64,000 nucleotides of DNA from Bacteroidales bacterium. GTDB taxonomy: Bacteria; Bacteroidota; Bacteroidia; Bacteroidales; UBA932. The notes beneath the pieces are model-generated. The model was not told the DNA's origin. It was given only the letters and a program-made list of their open reading frames with translations, and did not search any database. Location of the stretch: assembly GCA_017555965.1 (NCBI GenBank), contig JAFZFH010000161.1, positions 1 to 64,000 on the forward strand, written 5' to 3'. A program made the translations under genes and the position numbers. This document shows positions 1 to 6,943 of the stretch, piece by piece (the first letter of the stretch is position 1; the number at the start of each line of letters is the position of its first letter).

Positions 1-120
1 AAATCCCCTGCCTATATCACATAGGTAGGGGTCAATTTTATATGGCACTTAAAGGGTCAGCGAATTTTGGACCGCGAGGGTCAACGGCACTGGGCTTCGG
101 GGGTCACGCGCACAGGGCTT
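1..120. repeat. Hairpin plus four phased GGGTCA direct repeats
   Basis: An imperfect hairpin (arms 5-15 and 21-31, one G-T pair) is followed by GGGTCA at 29-34, 54-59, 78-83 and 101-106, so the copies are 25, 24 and 23 bases apart. Phased short direct repeats of this kind are known at the ends of some transposons, including IS21-family elements. No transposase lies to the right, so this may be the end of an element whose body is outside the window, or a solo remnant. The hairpin could end a gene entering from the left. Confidence 0.45.
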
Positions 121-897
121 TTCCAGTTAGAATCGCGATAAGTTTTCTCATATACAGATAAAGTGGGTTCTCGGTTATTTATATAGTAACGCATCTACAG
201 CATCTTTGGTACTGTAGTATATCTGCGCGTGTAACAAGTAGTCGAGAATATTGTTACCTGCATCAGCGATGACAAAGTTAATCATTCAAAGCTTAACCGT
301 CAAATCTGCAGTCTATTACTGTGCGATTGACGTCTTGCAATAAGCTTGAAGGTGTTTGCTAATGACAAAATTAGTCATGTATTGTATTGCATGCAAAAAT
401 ATTTACCTTACAATCATATTATGTAATTTGTTGATTAATAATACGATACGCGGAGCATAGTAGTAAGCAATCCTTCATTACTACATGTTGCCTTATTTTA
501 AGGCTGGCTTGTGGCCAGTCCCATGTTGTACTTATAAGATTTTTGCTTAACTTTGCGTAGTTCAGCAAGTGAGAAACTAAGAACATTACATACGATAATT
601 GCGTTATTGCTGTTTTACTCGATTCTCTAATCTCGACAATTAATTTTCCGATACGAGTAACAACGGGCACTAGCGCCTGCGTTTAGCGTGGGCGTGCTCC
701 GTTGTGTATTCGGAAGGGAGTCGAGCCTAGAGAATGCATAACTGGAAAGCGTTCGCGCTTTCCGTGTTTCAGGAGTTTTTGTCTATAATCTGCTTTGTAA
801 GATTATTCTTATTCAAATCTTAATATTTCTCTGATACATAATGTTTTGCGTGTTACTCCGTAAGGCGGATAATTTATGATTTTTTATGCGTATTATT
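121..897. other. Gene-poor stretch, no supported coding sequence
   Basis: I see no convincing gene here. A minus-strand frame of 83 codons at 419-670 and one of 36 codons at 175-285 resemble no family I know and have no clear promoter or initiation signals. Two similar partly palindromic sites occur at about 269-285 and 363-378, each ATGACAAA-n-TTA-n-TCAT. Two hairpins are listed separately. The stretch looks like intergenic or decayed mobile-element DNA. Confidence 0.5.
660..780 (+). other. Structured element with two hairpins, possible RNA
   Basis: The first hairpin pairs ACAACGG (660-666), GCA (667-669) and CGCC (674-677) with GGCG (691-694), TGC (695-697) and CCGTTGT (699-705). The second, at 744-763, is a perfect 8-bp stem GGAAAGCG/CGCTTTCC with a TTCG loop, followed at 776-780 by five T. 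Two strong stems with no coding frame suggest a folded RNA or a terminator-bearing 3' region. I do not recognise an RNA family, and the orientation is a guess from the T run. Confidence 0.3.
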
Positions 898-983
898 TAG
901 CTTTGTGATGACTTTAAGAGTGGACGGAATGTGGGGAAAGCCAGAAGGAATGCCTGTAAATCTTAGGGTTTACAGGCTTTTTT
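898..983 (+). ncRNA. Candidate small RNA of about 75 nt, promoter to terminator
   Basis: A perfect TAGCTTTG match to the Bacteroidota -7 box TAnnTTTG lies at 898-905. About 50 bases downstream is a strong intrinsic terminator: a 9-bp stem GCCTGTAAA/TTTACAGGC (952-960 and 969-977) followed by TTTTTT (978-983). No start codon with a useful frame lies between. The arrangement predicts a short transcript starting near 912. No -33 TTG is obvious, so the promoter could be a chance match in AT-rich DNA. Confidence 0.35.
952..983 (+). terminator. Rho-independent terminator
   Basis: A perfect 9-bp stem with an 8-base loop (961-968) is followed by six T. It lies 62 bases before the next gene, so it ends something transcribed from the left. 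Confidence 0.75.
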
Positions 984-1045
984 GTTGGAATGTATATACA
1001 TTATTATAGCCGCCGGCGGGATTGGTAAACTTTAATTTAAGATTT

Positions 1046-1357
1046 ATGAACAAAAAAGATTACTTGATCCTGATGAAAGGCCGGGCTGTGTGCCTTGCGT
1101 TAGATTCGGCCATCGGCCTTTTGAATGAGATGGAACTTGATGTTTCGTCTGCAGAGTCTGCCAGGCAGGAATGCGTGACAGAACTCTTCTATATTATCAC
1201 GCGAGTCGCTTCATTCTCCAGTGGGAGAGAAGAGTGGGCTGGAGTGTATGACTACTTAGTGGAGATAGGGATTTCAGTTCCTGAGGATTTCCATCTGGAA
1301 ATGAGTTATGTAGATTCGATGTTGGATATTGTTCCGGGAGAGGAGATATGTAACTGA
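1046..1357 (+). CDS. Small protein of unknown function, 103 residues
   Basis: I do not recognise this protein. The frame opens at a TTG at 1022, but the ATG at 1046 (MNKKDYLILMK...) is the more likely start, giving 103 residues. The protein looks cytosolic: no signal peptide or membrane helix, an acidic composition, and predicted helices around AVCLALDSAIGLLNEM and TELFYIITRVASF. It stands alone between a terminator at 952-983 and a promoter-like box at 1373-1380. There is no operon partner to suggest a role. It may be an accessory gene brought in with the neighbouring DUF1016 nuclease, but nothing in the sequence proves that. Confidence 0.6.
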   Translation: MNKKDYLILMKGRAVCLALDSAIGLLNEMELDVSSAESARQECVTELFYIITRVASFSSGREEWAGVYDYLVEIGISVPEDFHLEMSYVDSMLDIVPGEEICN

Positions 1358-1372
1358 TTTCAAAATAATTCT

Positions 1373-1380
1373 TACCTTTG
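1373..1380 (+). promoter_or_regulatory. -7 box TACCTTTG, flanked by inverted repeat
   Basis: TACCTTTG matches the Bacteroidota -7 consensus. The box is embedded in an inverted repeat, CTTACC (1371-1376) and GGTAAG (1392-1397), which could be an operator. It would drive the DUF1016 gene through a leader of about 225 bases. Confidence 0.4.
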
Positions 1381-1612
1381 CGATATACATAGGTAAGAGA
1401 TATCATTTTCATAGTTAGCATTTGCTATTTATTCGGTCAACCTGAAACCTGAGAAATTTCAATATATTGTATCCGAATAAGTTCAGTAAATGCCCACGCT
1501 TCTTTTTTTACTCTACCTTTCAAGATGGGTGCCGGTTTTCATAGCAGAGAGTTTCTTATGTCATCTTCGTTCGAGAATAATTACTAACTTAGCAGTGTTA
1601 AATATTGCTATG

Positions 1613-2671
1613 ATGGAACAGGAAATTCTATATGTTAGCACTGACAATTTGCTAAGTGATGTGAGGATGATTATTGATAGTGCGCGAACTAAAGCGTATG
1701 CGGCTGTCAATGTTGCTTTAGTTGAGAGAAATTGGCTTTTGGGTAAGCGTATTGCAGAAGAAGAATTGCAGGGAGAGGAACGTGCAGCATATGGAGCGAG
1801 TGTTATCAAGAAACTGTCAAAAGAACTTACTGAAGAGTATGGAAAGGGTTTTGAGGAAACTAGCCTTTATTGGTTCGTACGCTTCTATAAAGGTTTTCCA
1901 GAGATTTTTGACACAGTGTGTAAAAAATCTGTTTTTCGTCTGTCGTGGTCACATTTCAGAACCTTGTTGCAGGTAGAAGATTCATCTGCTCGGACCTGGT
2001 ATATGCAGGAGGCAATAAGCCAGACTTGGAGTGTACGCACTCTTCAAAGAAATATTTCGTCCCAATATTATTATAGGCTGCTTCAATCTCAACGCAAAGA
2101 TCTTGTAGAGAAGGAGATGTTGGAGATTACTGCACCGATGCAGGATACTGATAAGTATGAGTTTGTTAAGAATCCTGTGGTAGCAGAATTTCTAGGTCTT
2201 GCTCAGAATACAGACTTTACGGAGTCATGTCTTGAAGGAGCTATCATTACACATCTTCAGAAATTCATGATGGAGCTTGGTAAGGGCTATGCCTTTGTTG
2301 CAAGGCAGCAGCATATACATACCGAGAAGCAGGATTACTATATTGACTTGGTCTTCTATAACTATATCTTAAAAGCTTTTGTGCTGATTGATTGCAAGAC
2401 ATCAAAGGTGACACATCAGGATGTAGGACAGATGGATATGTATATCAGAATGTATGATGAACTTAAACGTACTGAGCACGATAATCCGACAATTGGCATT
2501 ATTCTCTGTGCTGATACGGATGATGACATTGCCAGATATTCAATTATGCATGGCAATGACCAGCTGTTCGCATCCAAATATAAACTATATCTGCCTACCA
2601 ATGAAGAACTTCGTGCAGAGATAGAAACTCAGAAACAGCTGTTCTATTTACAGCAGAAGAAAGGTGAATAG
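1613..2671 (+). CDS. DUF1016 (YhcG-type) PD-(D/E)xK nuclease-fold protein
   Basis: This is a DUF1016/YhcG-family protein with an N-terminal helical domain (about residues 1-170) and a C-terminal PD-(D/E)xK nuclease-like domain. The catalytic signature is D245 in IDLVFYN followed by D260-C-K262 in VLIDCK. The frame is open back to 1490, but those first 41 codons look non-coding, and paired ATGs at 1610 and 1613 give a normal start (MEQEILYVS). The resulting 352 residues is the usual family length. The family is scattered, often on genomic islands, and its biological role is not settled; roles in DNA recombination or defence have been proposed. It sits next to repeat-rich DNA on both sides, in keeping with an accessory gene. 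Confidence 0.88.
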   Translation: MEQEILYVSTDNLLSDVRMIIDSARTKAYAAVNVALVERNWLLGKRIAEEELQGEERAAYGASVIKKLSKELTEEYGKGFEETSLYWFVRFYKGFPEIFDTVCKKSVFRLSWSHFRTLLQVEDSSARTWYMQEAISQTWSVRTLQRNISSQYYYRLLQSQRKDLVEKEMLEITAPMQDTDKYEFVKNPVVAEFLGLAQNTDFTESCLEGAIITHLQKFMMELGKGYAFVARQQHIHTEKQDYYIDLVFYNYILKAFVLIDCKTSKVTHQDVGQMDMYIRMYDELKRTEHDNPTIGIILCADTDDDIARYSIMHGNDQLFASKYKLYLPTNEELRAEIETQKQLFYLQQKKGE

Positions 2672-2757
2672 AATTAAGATATGTCTTATTATACAAGGTC
2701 ACCAAAGCTGACTATTTTTAATGTGTCGTGTATAACTATATGTATCACGATTTCTTT

Positions 2758-2849
2758 ACTTCCTGCAACTAAAAACAGTTGCAGCGAGTATCAAAATCGG
2801 TGTAGGAATCGAATTTGATACGGAAAATAGTTGCAGGAAGTATCAAATT
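2758..2849. repeat. Nested inverted and direct repeats downstream of DUF1016 gene
   Basis: A perfect 13-bp inverted repeat, ACTTCCTGCAACT (2758-2770) and AGTTGCAGGAAGT (2829-2841), encloses further copies: AGTTGCAG at 2777-2784 and GTATCAAA at 2788-2795 and 2840-2847, with their complement TTTGATAC at 2814-2821. The module AGTTGCAG-n-(G/A)AGTATCAAA is therefore present twice directly, with partial inverted copies between. It is not a simple terminator. It could be a recombination or recognition site. Confidence 0.7.
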
Positions 2850-2873
2850 TGCAAGCCGGTGGCACCACTGAAA

Positions 2874-2908
2874 AACCTCAATGGAAGCAATTCTGTTGAG
2901 GTTTTTTT
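2874..2908. terminator. Bidirectional terminator between convergent genes
   Basis: An 8-bp stem AACCTCAA/TTGAGGTT (2874-2881 and 2896-2903) is followed by T to 2908 and preceded by A on the other side. It lies between the DUF1016 gene (+) and the TPM-domain gene (-). Confidence 0.8.
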
Positions 2909-2928
2909 AGTATTACTAATATCCTTTA

Positions 2929-3720
2929 TTACCAGCTTCCTCCAGCGCCGCCGCCACCGAAGGAGCCGCCGCCGAATCCTCCGAATCCGCCTCCGAAACC
3001 TCCTCCGAAGGAACCGCCACCAAATCCGCTGCCATAGGAGCGGCCTGTGGTGATCACAGGACCGATATAGATGGTTCTGCCTCTGTTACCTCCTTTAGGA
3101 CCACTGTTGTTTCCGTCATGACTTTTAAGAACGATTATGGTAATGGCGAGGAATAGAAGACTTATGAAGAAGACACTCATTATGAGCTCAATATCTTCGT
3201 CATCCATATCGCGAGGATCGGATATTTCTCCGCTGGCAAGCTTCATCAGAACATCACAGGCTGCCGTTACGCCTCCGAAATAATCGTTATTCCTGAAATG
3301 AGGAATCAATACGTTCTCTATTATGCGTTTGGCATATGCGTCCGGAATGACTCCTTCAAGTCCATATCCGACTGCAATAAAGACCTGACCGGAAGAATCT
3401 GTTGTCTTCGGTTTCACCAGAAGTACTATTCCGTTGTTGAATTCAGATGAACCGACCTGCCAGTCTATTCCTATGCGGGTCGCATATTCTGAAGCAGCAT
3501 ATCCCTCAAGATCCTTTACAGTGACCACAGTTATCTGGTTGGATGTTGTGTCGTCAAATGCTACAAGAACTCTTTCAAGGTCAAAGGCTTGTGCTGGAGT
3601 AAAGAGCCCGGCAAGGTCATTGACCAATCTCTGAGGGTTCGGACGAGATGGAATGCCATGGCATACAATTGCTGCCATAAGGCATAATAGGACCAGTATA
3701 TGTTTAATACGAGATTTCAT
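2929..3720 (-). CDS. TPM-domain protein with glycine-rich tail (YgcG-like)
   Basis: This is an exported TPM-domain protein of the YgcG type. It has an N-terminal signal peptide (IKHILVLLCLMAAIVCHG), then a TPM domain with the typical LVNDLAGLFTPAQ start and the GYGLEGVIPD segment. One membrane helix follows (about VFFISLLFLAITIIVL), and the protein ends in a tail made almost entirely of G, F and S ending AGGSW. The ATG at 3720 is preferred to one at 3732 because it begins a clean signal peptide; both overlap the upstream gene slightly. It is the last gene of a lemA-TPM-TPM operon. TPM proteins are linked to membrane or envelope maintenance and some have phosphatase activity, but no substrate can be assigned here. 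Confidence 0.88.
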   Translation of the reverse strand: MKSRIKHILVLLCLMAAIVCHGIPSRPNPQRLVNDLAGLFTPAQAFDLERVLVAFDDTTSNQITVVTVKDLEGYAASEYATRIGIDWQVGSSEFNNGIVLLVKPKTTDSSGQVFIAVGYGLEGVIPDAYAKRIIENVLIPHFRNNDYFGGVTAACDVLMKLASGEISDPRDMDDEDIELIMSVFFISLLFLAITIIVLKSHDGNNSGPKGGNRGRTIYIGPVITTGRSYGSGFGGGSFGGGFGGGFGGFGGGSFGGGGAGGSW

Positions 3721-4135
3721 CCGGCAATTCATTTACATCATCTTCCATGTGAGGAAAGAAATATTTCAACTTTTCTCCTGCCATCAATGCTGCCTGGGCT
3801 AAGCCGCCGGTAAAGTCACCTGCACGGAAATGCGTAGACATTGTCTCGACAACATCTTCCCAGAAATTCTCAGGAACAACATCATTGATTCCTTTGTCGC
3901 CGATGATTGCAAAGACTTTTGAATTACAAGCCAAATATATGAGAACACCATTCTTGAGCTGTGTCTTGTGCATTCCCAGCTTTACAAATACCTCCTCAGC
4001 TCGTTTAACAGGGTCGCATGTACATTCATCGTCAATATGCACTCTGATTTCACCGGATGTGCCTTTTTCTGCAAGTCTGACCGCGTCGACAACAGTTGCC
4101 TGCTGCTCCGCGGTCAGAAATTTATCTGCCTTCAT
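3704..4135 (-). CDS. TPM-domain protein without signal peptide
   Basis: This second TPM-domain protein has 143 residues. The core is visible as AEKGTSGEIRVHIDD near the start, KNGVLIYLACNSKVFAIIGDKGI in the middle and FRAGDFTGGLAQAALMAGEKL near the end. Unlike its downstream neighbour it has no signal peptide or transmembrane helix and should be cytosolic or peripheral. The frame is open to 4210, but the first 25 residues are basic and unlike the family; the ATG at 4135 fits and lies 10 bases after lemA. Paired soluble and membrane TPM genes after lemA are a recurring Bacteroidota arrangement. The function is not established. Confidence 0.85.
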   Translation of the reverse strand: MKADKFLTAEQQATVVDAVRLAEKGTSGEIRVHIDDECTCDPVKRAEEVFVKLGMHKTQLKNGVLIYLACNSKVFAIIGDKGINDVVPENFWEDVVETMSTHFRAGDFTGGLAQAALMAGEKLKYFFPHMEDDVNELPDEISY

Positions 4136-4145
4136 AGATGGATCT

Positions 4146-4736
4146 TTAGAATTGTACCTGTGGTGCGGTCTCAGCACCTGCCTGTGCCTCAAAGTAGCCT
4201 TTCTTCTCAAAACCGAATATTGACGCTATTATATTGTCTGGAAATCTGCGGATTCCCTGATTATAATAGTTTACAGACTGGTTGAACTTCATTCTTTCAG
4301 TTGAAATACGGTTCTCTGTTCCTTCAAGCTGTGCCTGAAGGTCGAGGAAGTTCTGGTTTGCCTTGAGGTCAGGATAGTTCTCCTGGATAAGAAGGAGCCT
4401 TCCTAAAGCATTTGAGAGTTCTCCCTGAGCTGCATTGTACTGTGCTAAAGACTCAGGTGAGAGATTTGTCGGATCCACAGTGACCTGAGTGGCCTTTGCG
4501 CGGGCTGCAACTACACTTTCAAGAGTTTCAGATTCATGTGCTGCATATCCTTTTACTGTTGCAACAAGGTTAGGAATCAGGTCAGCTCTACGCTGATAGA
4601 CATTCTCTACCTGTGACCATGAAGCTTCTACATTTTCTTCAGATACGACGATCTGATTATAGACATTCTTCACCCATGCGAAGCAGCCCAAAACCATGGC
4701 CGCAACGACAATCCAAATAACTGCTTTCTTGTTCAT
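4146..4736 (-). CDS. lemA: LemA family protein
   Basis: LemA is a small membrane-anchored coiled protein with an N-terminal hydrophobic helix (residues about 5-18) and a long helical domain outside the membrane. The family hallmarks are visible: VEASWSQVENVYQRRADLIPNLV, then VKGYAAHE, AQGELSNALGRLL, and RFNQ-type RMKFNQSVNYYNQ. The length of 196 residues is normal. It is the first gene of an operon with two TPM-domain genes, a common association that suggests a shared role at the cell envelope. A promoter box lies at 4771-4778. The biochemical function of LemA is unknown. Confidence 0.95.
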   Translation of the reverse strand: MNKKAVIWIVVAAMVLGCFAWVKNVYNQIVVSEENVEASWSQVENVYQRRADLIPNLVATVKGYAAHESETLESVVAARAKATQVTVDPTNLSPESLAQYNAAQGELSNALGRLLLIQENYPDLKANQNFLDLQAQLEGTENRISTERMKFNQSVNYYNQGIRRFPDNIIASIFGFEKKGYFEAQAGAETAPQVQF

Positions 4737-4770
4737 GATATGTTTTGTTCAAATTTACTGATAGTAAATG

Positions 4771-4778
4771 CAAATATA
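4771..4778 (-). promoter_or_regulatory. -7 box TATATTTG for lemA operon
   Basis: On the minus strand the box reads TATATTTG, a full match to TAnnTTTG, and predicts a leader of about 30 bases before lemA. The rest of the 213-base divergent region up to 4949 shows no other clear signal. Confidence 0.6.
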
Positions 4779-4949
4779 TCAATTTAATTAATACCCTGAT
4801 CTGTCTGTCATGCATCTGAGTGCAAATGCCGGTACGGCAGTAAAGACGGCTGAAGAACTTTTTGAGATTTATTCATATAATTGTGTTACATTTACTGAGG
4901 TCAAGTGTTATATAAGTGACTAAAGGAAGAAAGTTTAATTATTGCGAGG

Positions 4950-5837
4950 ATGGCAGACTATCTGACAGATGCGTTCATACGGCTTAGACAGAGGCTCAAA
5001 TGGGTTTCCGGCAGGATTCTGCCAGATGCTGATGGCGTGGAGGATGTCCTTCAGGACAGCTTCGTTCGGCTCTGGCGCCGGAAGTATCCTCTTAAGTCGG
5101 AAAGGGAAGCTGAGGCGTTACTTATCCGGACAGTCCGGAATGCCAGCCTGAATGAGCTCCGTCGGGTCCGGTCGGTACCCCTGAAAACTGACTGTGTCGA
5201 TGACAGACCGGACATTAAAGAAAAAGAACGGGCATTCGCACAGATGAAAGAGAAGATTCAGACGGAACTGACAGAAATACAACGTTACATATTGGAGGAG
5301 AAAGAGTTCGTAGGGAGAACTTTGGAAGATATTGCGGCAGAATTGGAAATGGAACCGGCTGCAGTGAGGATGCAGCTCTCCCGTGCCCGCAAAACACTTA
5401 GAAATGCTTTGAAGATGACAGATAAAGAGAAATATATCAGCCTGATGCAGCGATACTGGGAAGCTGATACGACTCCGGAGGAGGAGAGATCTCTGACCGG
5501 ATATGTTGCTGTGGCAGACGATCCGGAGTTTGATGAACTCAGGGCCGTTTTGGGGTATCTGTCCATCGGTAAGGAGGAAAGGTGCGGAAAGTCTGGCACC
5601 GTTCGTCTTTTCCCCATAATTGCCGTTGCTGCCGGTATTGCCTCCGTTCTTGTTCTGTGCTTTAGTCTGAGAAACAGTGTGGCCAAGACAGACGAAGATT
5701 TTTATACTTGTTACTCATATGGAGAGGTGATAACAGATGATCAACAGGTAATGGAATTGATTGAGTCCTTCCTTGCCGACTTTTTTTATGAAAAATCTCC
5801 AGTTGAGACTAATTTATTTGAAATGTTCAAGCGATGA
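4950..5837 (+). CDS. Membrane-tethered ECF sigma factor (sigma / anti-sigma-like fusion)
   Basis: Residues 1-155 are an ECF sigma factor: region 2 with DGVEDVLQDSFVRLWRR (29-45) and region 4 with a helix-turn-helix at about 124-150 ending SRARKTL. Residues 156-295 look like the partner normally encoded next door: they begin MTDKEKYISLMQRYW, carry a TTPEEERSL motif, one membrane helix (about 222-242) and an outside tail. The ATG at 5415 where a separate gene would start is in frame with the sigma part and there is no stop, so both are joined. Known families make this an ECF sigma factor; tethering to the membrane is inferred. It overlaps the next gene by 4 bases. A single-base error at the junction could also create this fusion. 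Confidence 0.82.
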   Translation: MADYLTDAFIRLRQRLKWVSGRILPDADGVEDVLQDSFVRLWRRKYPLKSEREAEALLIRTVRNASLNELRRVRSVPLKTDCVDDRPDIKEKERAFAQMKEKIQTELTEIQRYILEEKEFVGRTLEDIAAELEMEPAAVRMQLSRARKTLRNALKMTDKEKYISLMQRYWEADTTPEEERSLTGYVAVADDPEFDELRAVLGYLSIGKEERCGKSGTVRLFPIIAVAAGIASVLVLCFSLRNSVAKTDEDFYTCYSYGEVITDDQQVMELIESFLADFFYEKSPVETNLFEMFKR

Positions 5838-6277
5838 AAAAGTTGTTGATATGTATAATGATCACGCTCATGTTTTCTGGGGCGGCTATGGCACAACGAG
5901 GTCTGAACTGCTTTTCTGTCTTCCGCGGAAAGCTTATTCCGTCAAATCAGATGATCGTCACTGAGGCACGAGGTGCAAGCATGTCTACATATAAATTGGA
6001 TTACTACCATAGCGTTCAATTCCATGGCGGTGAAGATGTGGTCATGAAGGTTGCTGAACTGATTCTGGCAGATGCTGCTGATGCGCAATCGTCCGAAACA
6101 GAAATGACAGGTGACCTGTTAACCTATGCTTTGATACAGCCGACTCCATTCGCAAGGGTCCGTCGCTATCTCTGCTACCAGGCCAGACCTGCAGGACCAG
6201 GTTGGATGATTACACTCATCTATCTGGAAGGTAGCGCCACTCTGGATGATTTATATTCCATGTTTGAAAAACAATAG
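5834..6277 (+). CDS. Exported small protein, DUF6108-like
   Basis: This 147-residue protein has a clear signal peptide (MKKLLICIMITLMFSGAAMA, cleaved before Q). The mature part contains a GLNCFSVFRGK start, an ARVRRYLCYQAR strand and a MITLIYLEGSATLDDLYSMF ending. That pattern resembles small Bacteroidota proteins grouped as DUF6108, which commonly lie beside ECF sigma genes; I make this assignment from memory of the family pattern, not a search. It overlaps the sigma gene by ATGA, so the two are translationally coupled. The location is probably periplasmic. The function is unknown, and a role as a sigma-controlled envelope protein is only inference. Confidence 0.75.
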   Translation: MKKLLICIMITLMFSGAAMAQRGLNCFSVFRGKLIPSNQMIVTEARGASMSTYKLDYYHSVQFHGGEDVVMKVAELILADAADAQSSETEMTGDLLTYALIQPTPFARVRRYLCYQARPAGPGWMITLIYLEGSATLDDLYSMFEKQ

Positions 6278-6281
6278 CCTT

Positions 6282-6926
6282 ATGAAGCAAATTACGATTA
6301 CCATCATATCAATCCTCATAGCCATTTCTGCATCCGCACATGAAGCAGACACAACATGTGCAGTTGTGGACGATAAACTCAATTTCGAAAAGCCACGTAT
6401 TCTGGTATCAGATTATTTCAGCAGCGTTAAAGCCCATCTTTCCAAAGAAGGCCGTAAAGAGTGGAGACCCGAGTTTTCTTTGCGTGCCAATGCTGAATTG
6501 TTTGATGCTTCAGGTATCTTGACAGGAGGCATCCGTACCAGCCGGAACAAGGTTTTCGGACTGGGTGTCGGATGGGGACAACGTTACTTTGTTTTTGGTC
6601 CGGAATCACATCCTTCCGGACAACGTATCAATATTGTTGCATATCATCGTCATTATATTCCTCTGGGACATAGAAAGAATTTCTCCTTATACAGTGATAT
6701 CATGACAGGAGTATATTTCATCTATAAAATGAACGACTGGTATATGGAACATGGGGTTGTAGACTATCCGGATACGGAACCCAGATATCCAGTTCTGCCA
6801 GGTTACACGAAAGCTTGGATCTCTTGGCAACCTGGTATCGCATTCCATATGTGGGGTAAGTCAAATATCTTCATAGGCCTCAGTATAGGCCCTACTTTCG
6901 GACTTCATGCCGGCGTTACTTTATAA
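6282..6926 (+). CDS. Outer-membrane beta-barrel protein of unknown function
   Basis: The ATG at 6282 gives a signal peptide (ITIIISILIAISASAHA-like) and 214 residues. The mature protein has alternating polar and aromatic strands, such as FGLGVGWGQRYFVFG, NFSLYSDIMTGVYFIY and IFIGLSIGPTFGLHAGVTL. This points to a small outer-membrane beta-barrel of about eight strands. It follows the DUF6108-like gene by four bases and is the third member of the sigma-factor operon, so it may be a target or sensor partner of that system. I cannot assign a ligand. The frame extends upstream to 6246, but that part overlaps the previous gene and lacks signal features. Confidence 0.75.
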   Translation: MKQITITIISILIAISASAHEADTTCAVVDDKLNFEKPRILVSDYFSSVKAHLSKEGRKEWRPEFSLRANAELFDASGILTGGIRTSRNKVFGLGVGWGQRYFVFGPESHPSGQRINIVAYHRHYIPLGHRKNFSLYSDIMTGVYFIYKMNDWYMEHGVVDYPDTEPRYPVLPGYTKAWISWQPGIAFHMWGKSNIFIGLSIGPTFGLHAGVTL

Positions 6927-6943
6927 GACTTCGTCTGTCTTGA

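Noticed and set aside
175..285. Minus-strand frame of 36 codons starting MINFVIADAGNN
   Set aside because: Plausible amino-acid composition, but no promoter at a sensible distance and no recognisable domain. Too short to support without conservation data.
419..670. Minus-strand frame of 83 codons
   Set aside because: No family resemblance and no good initiation context. Its right end runs into the hairpin region, so it is probably a chance frame.
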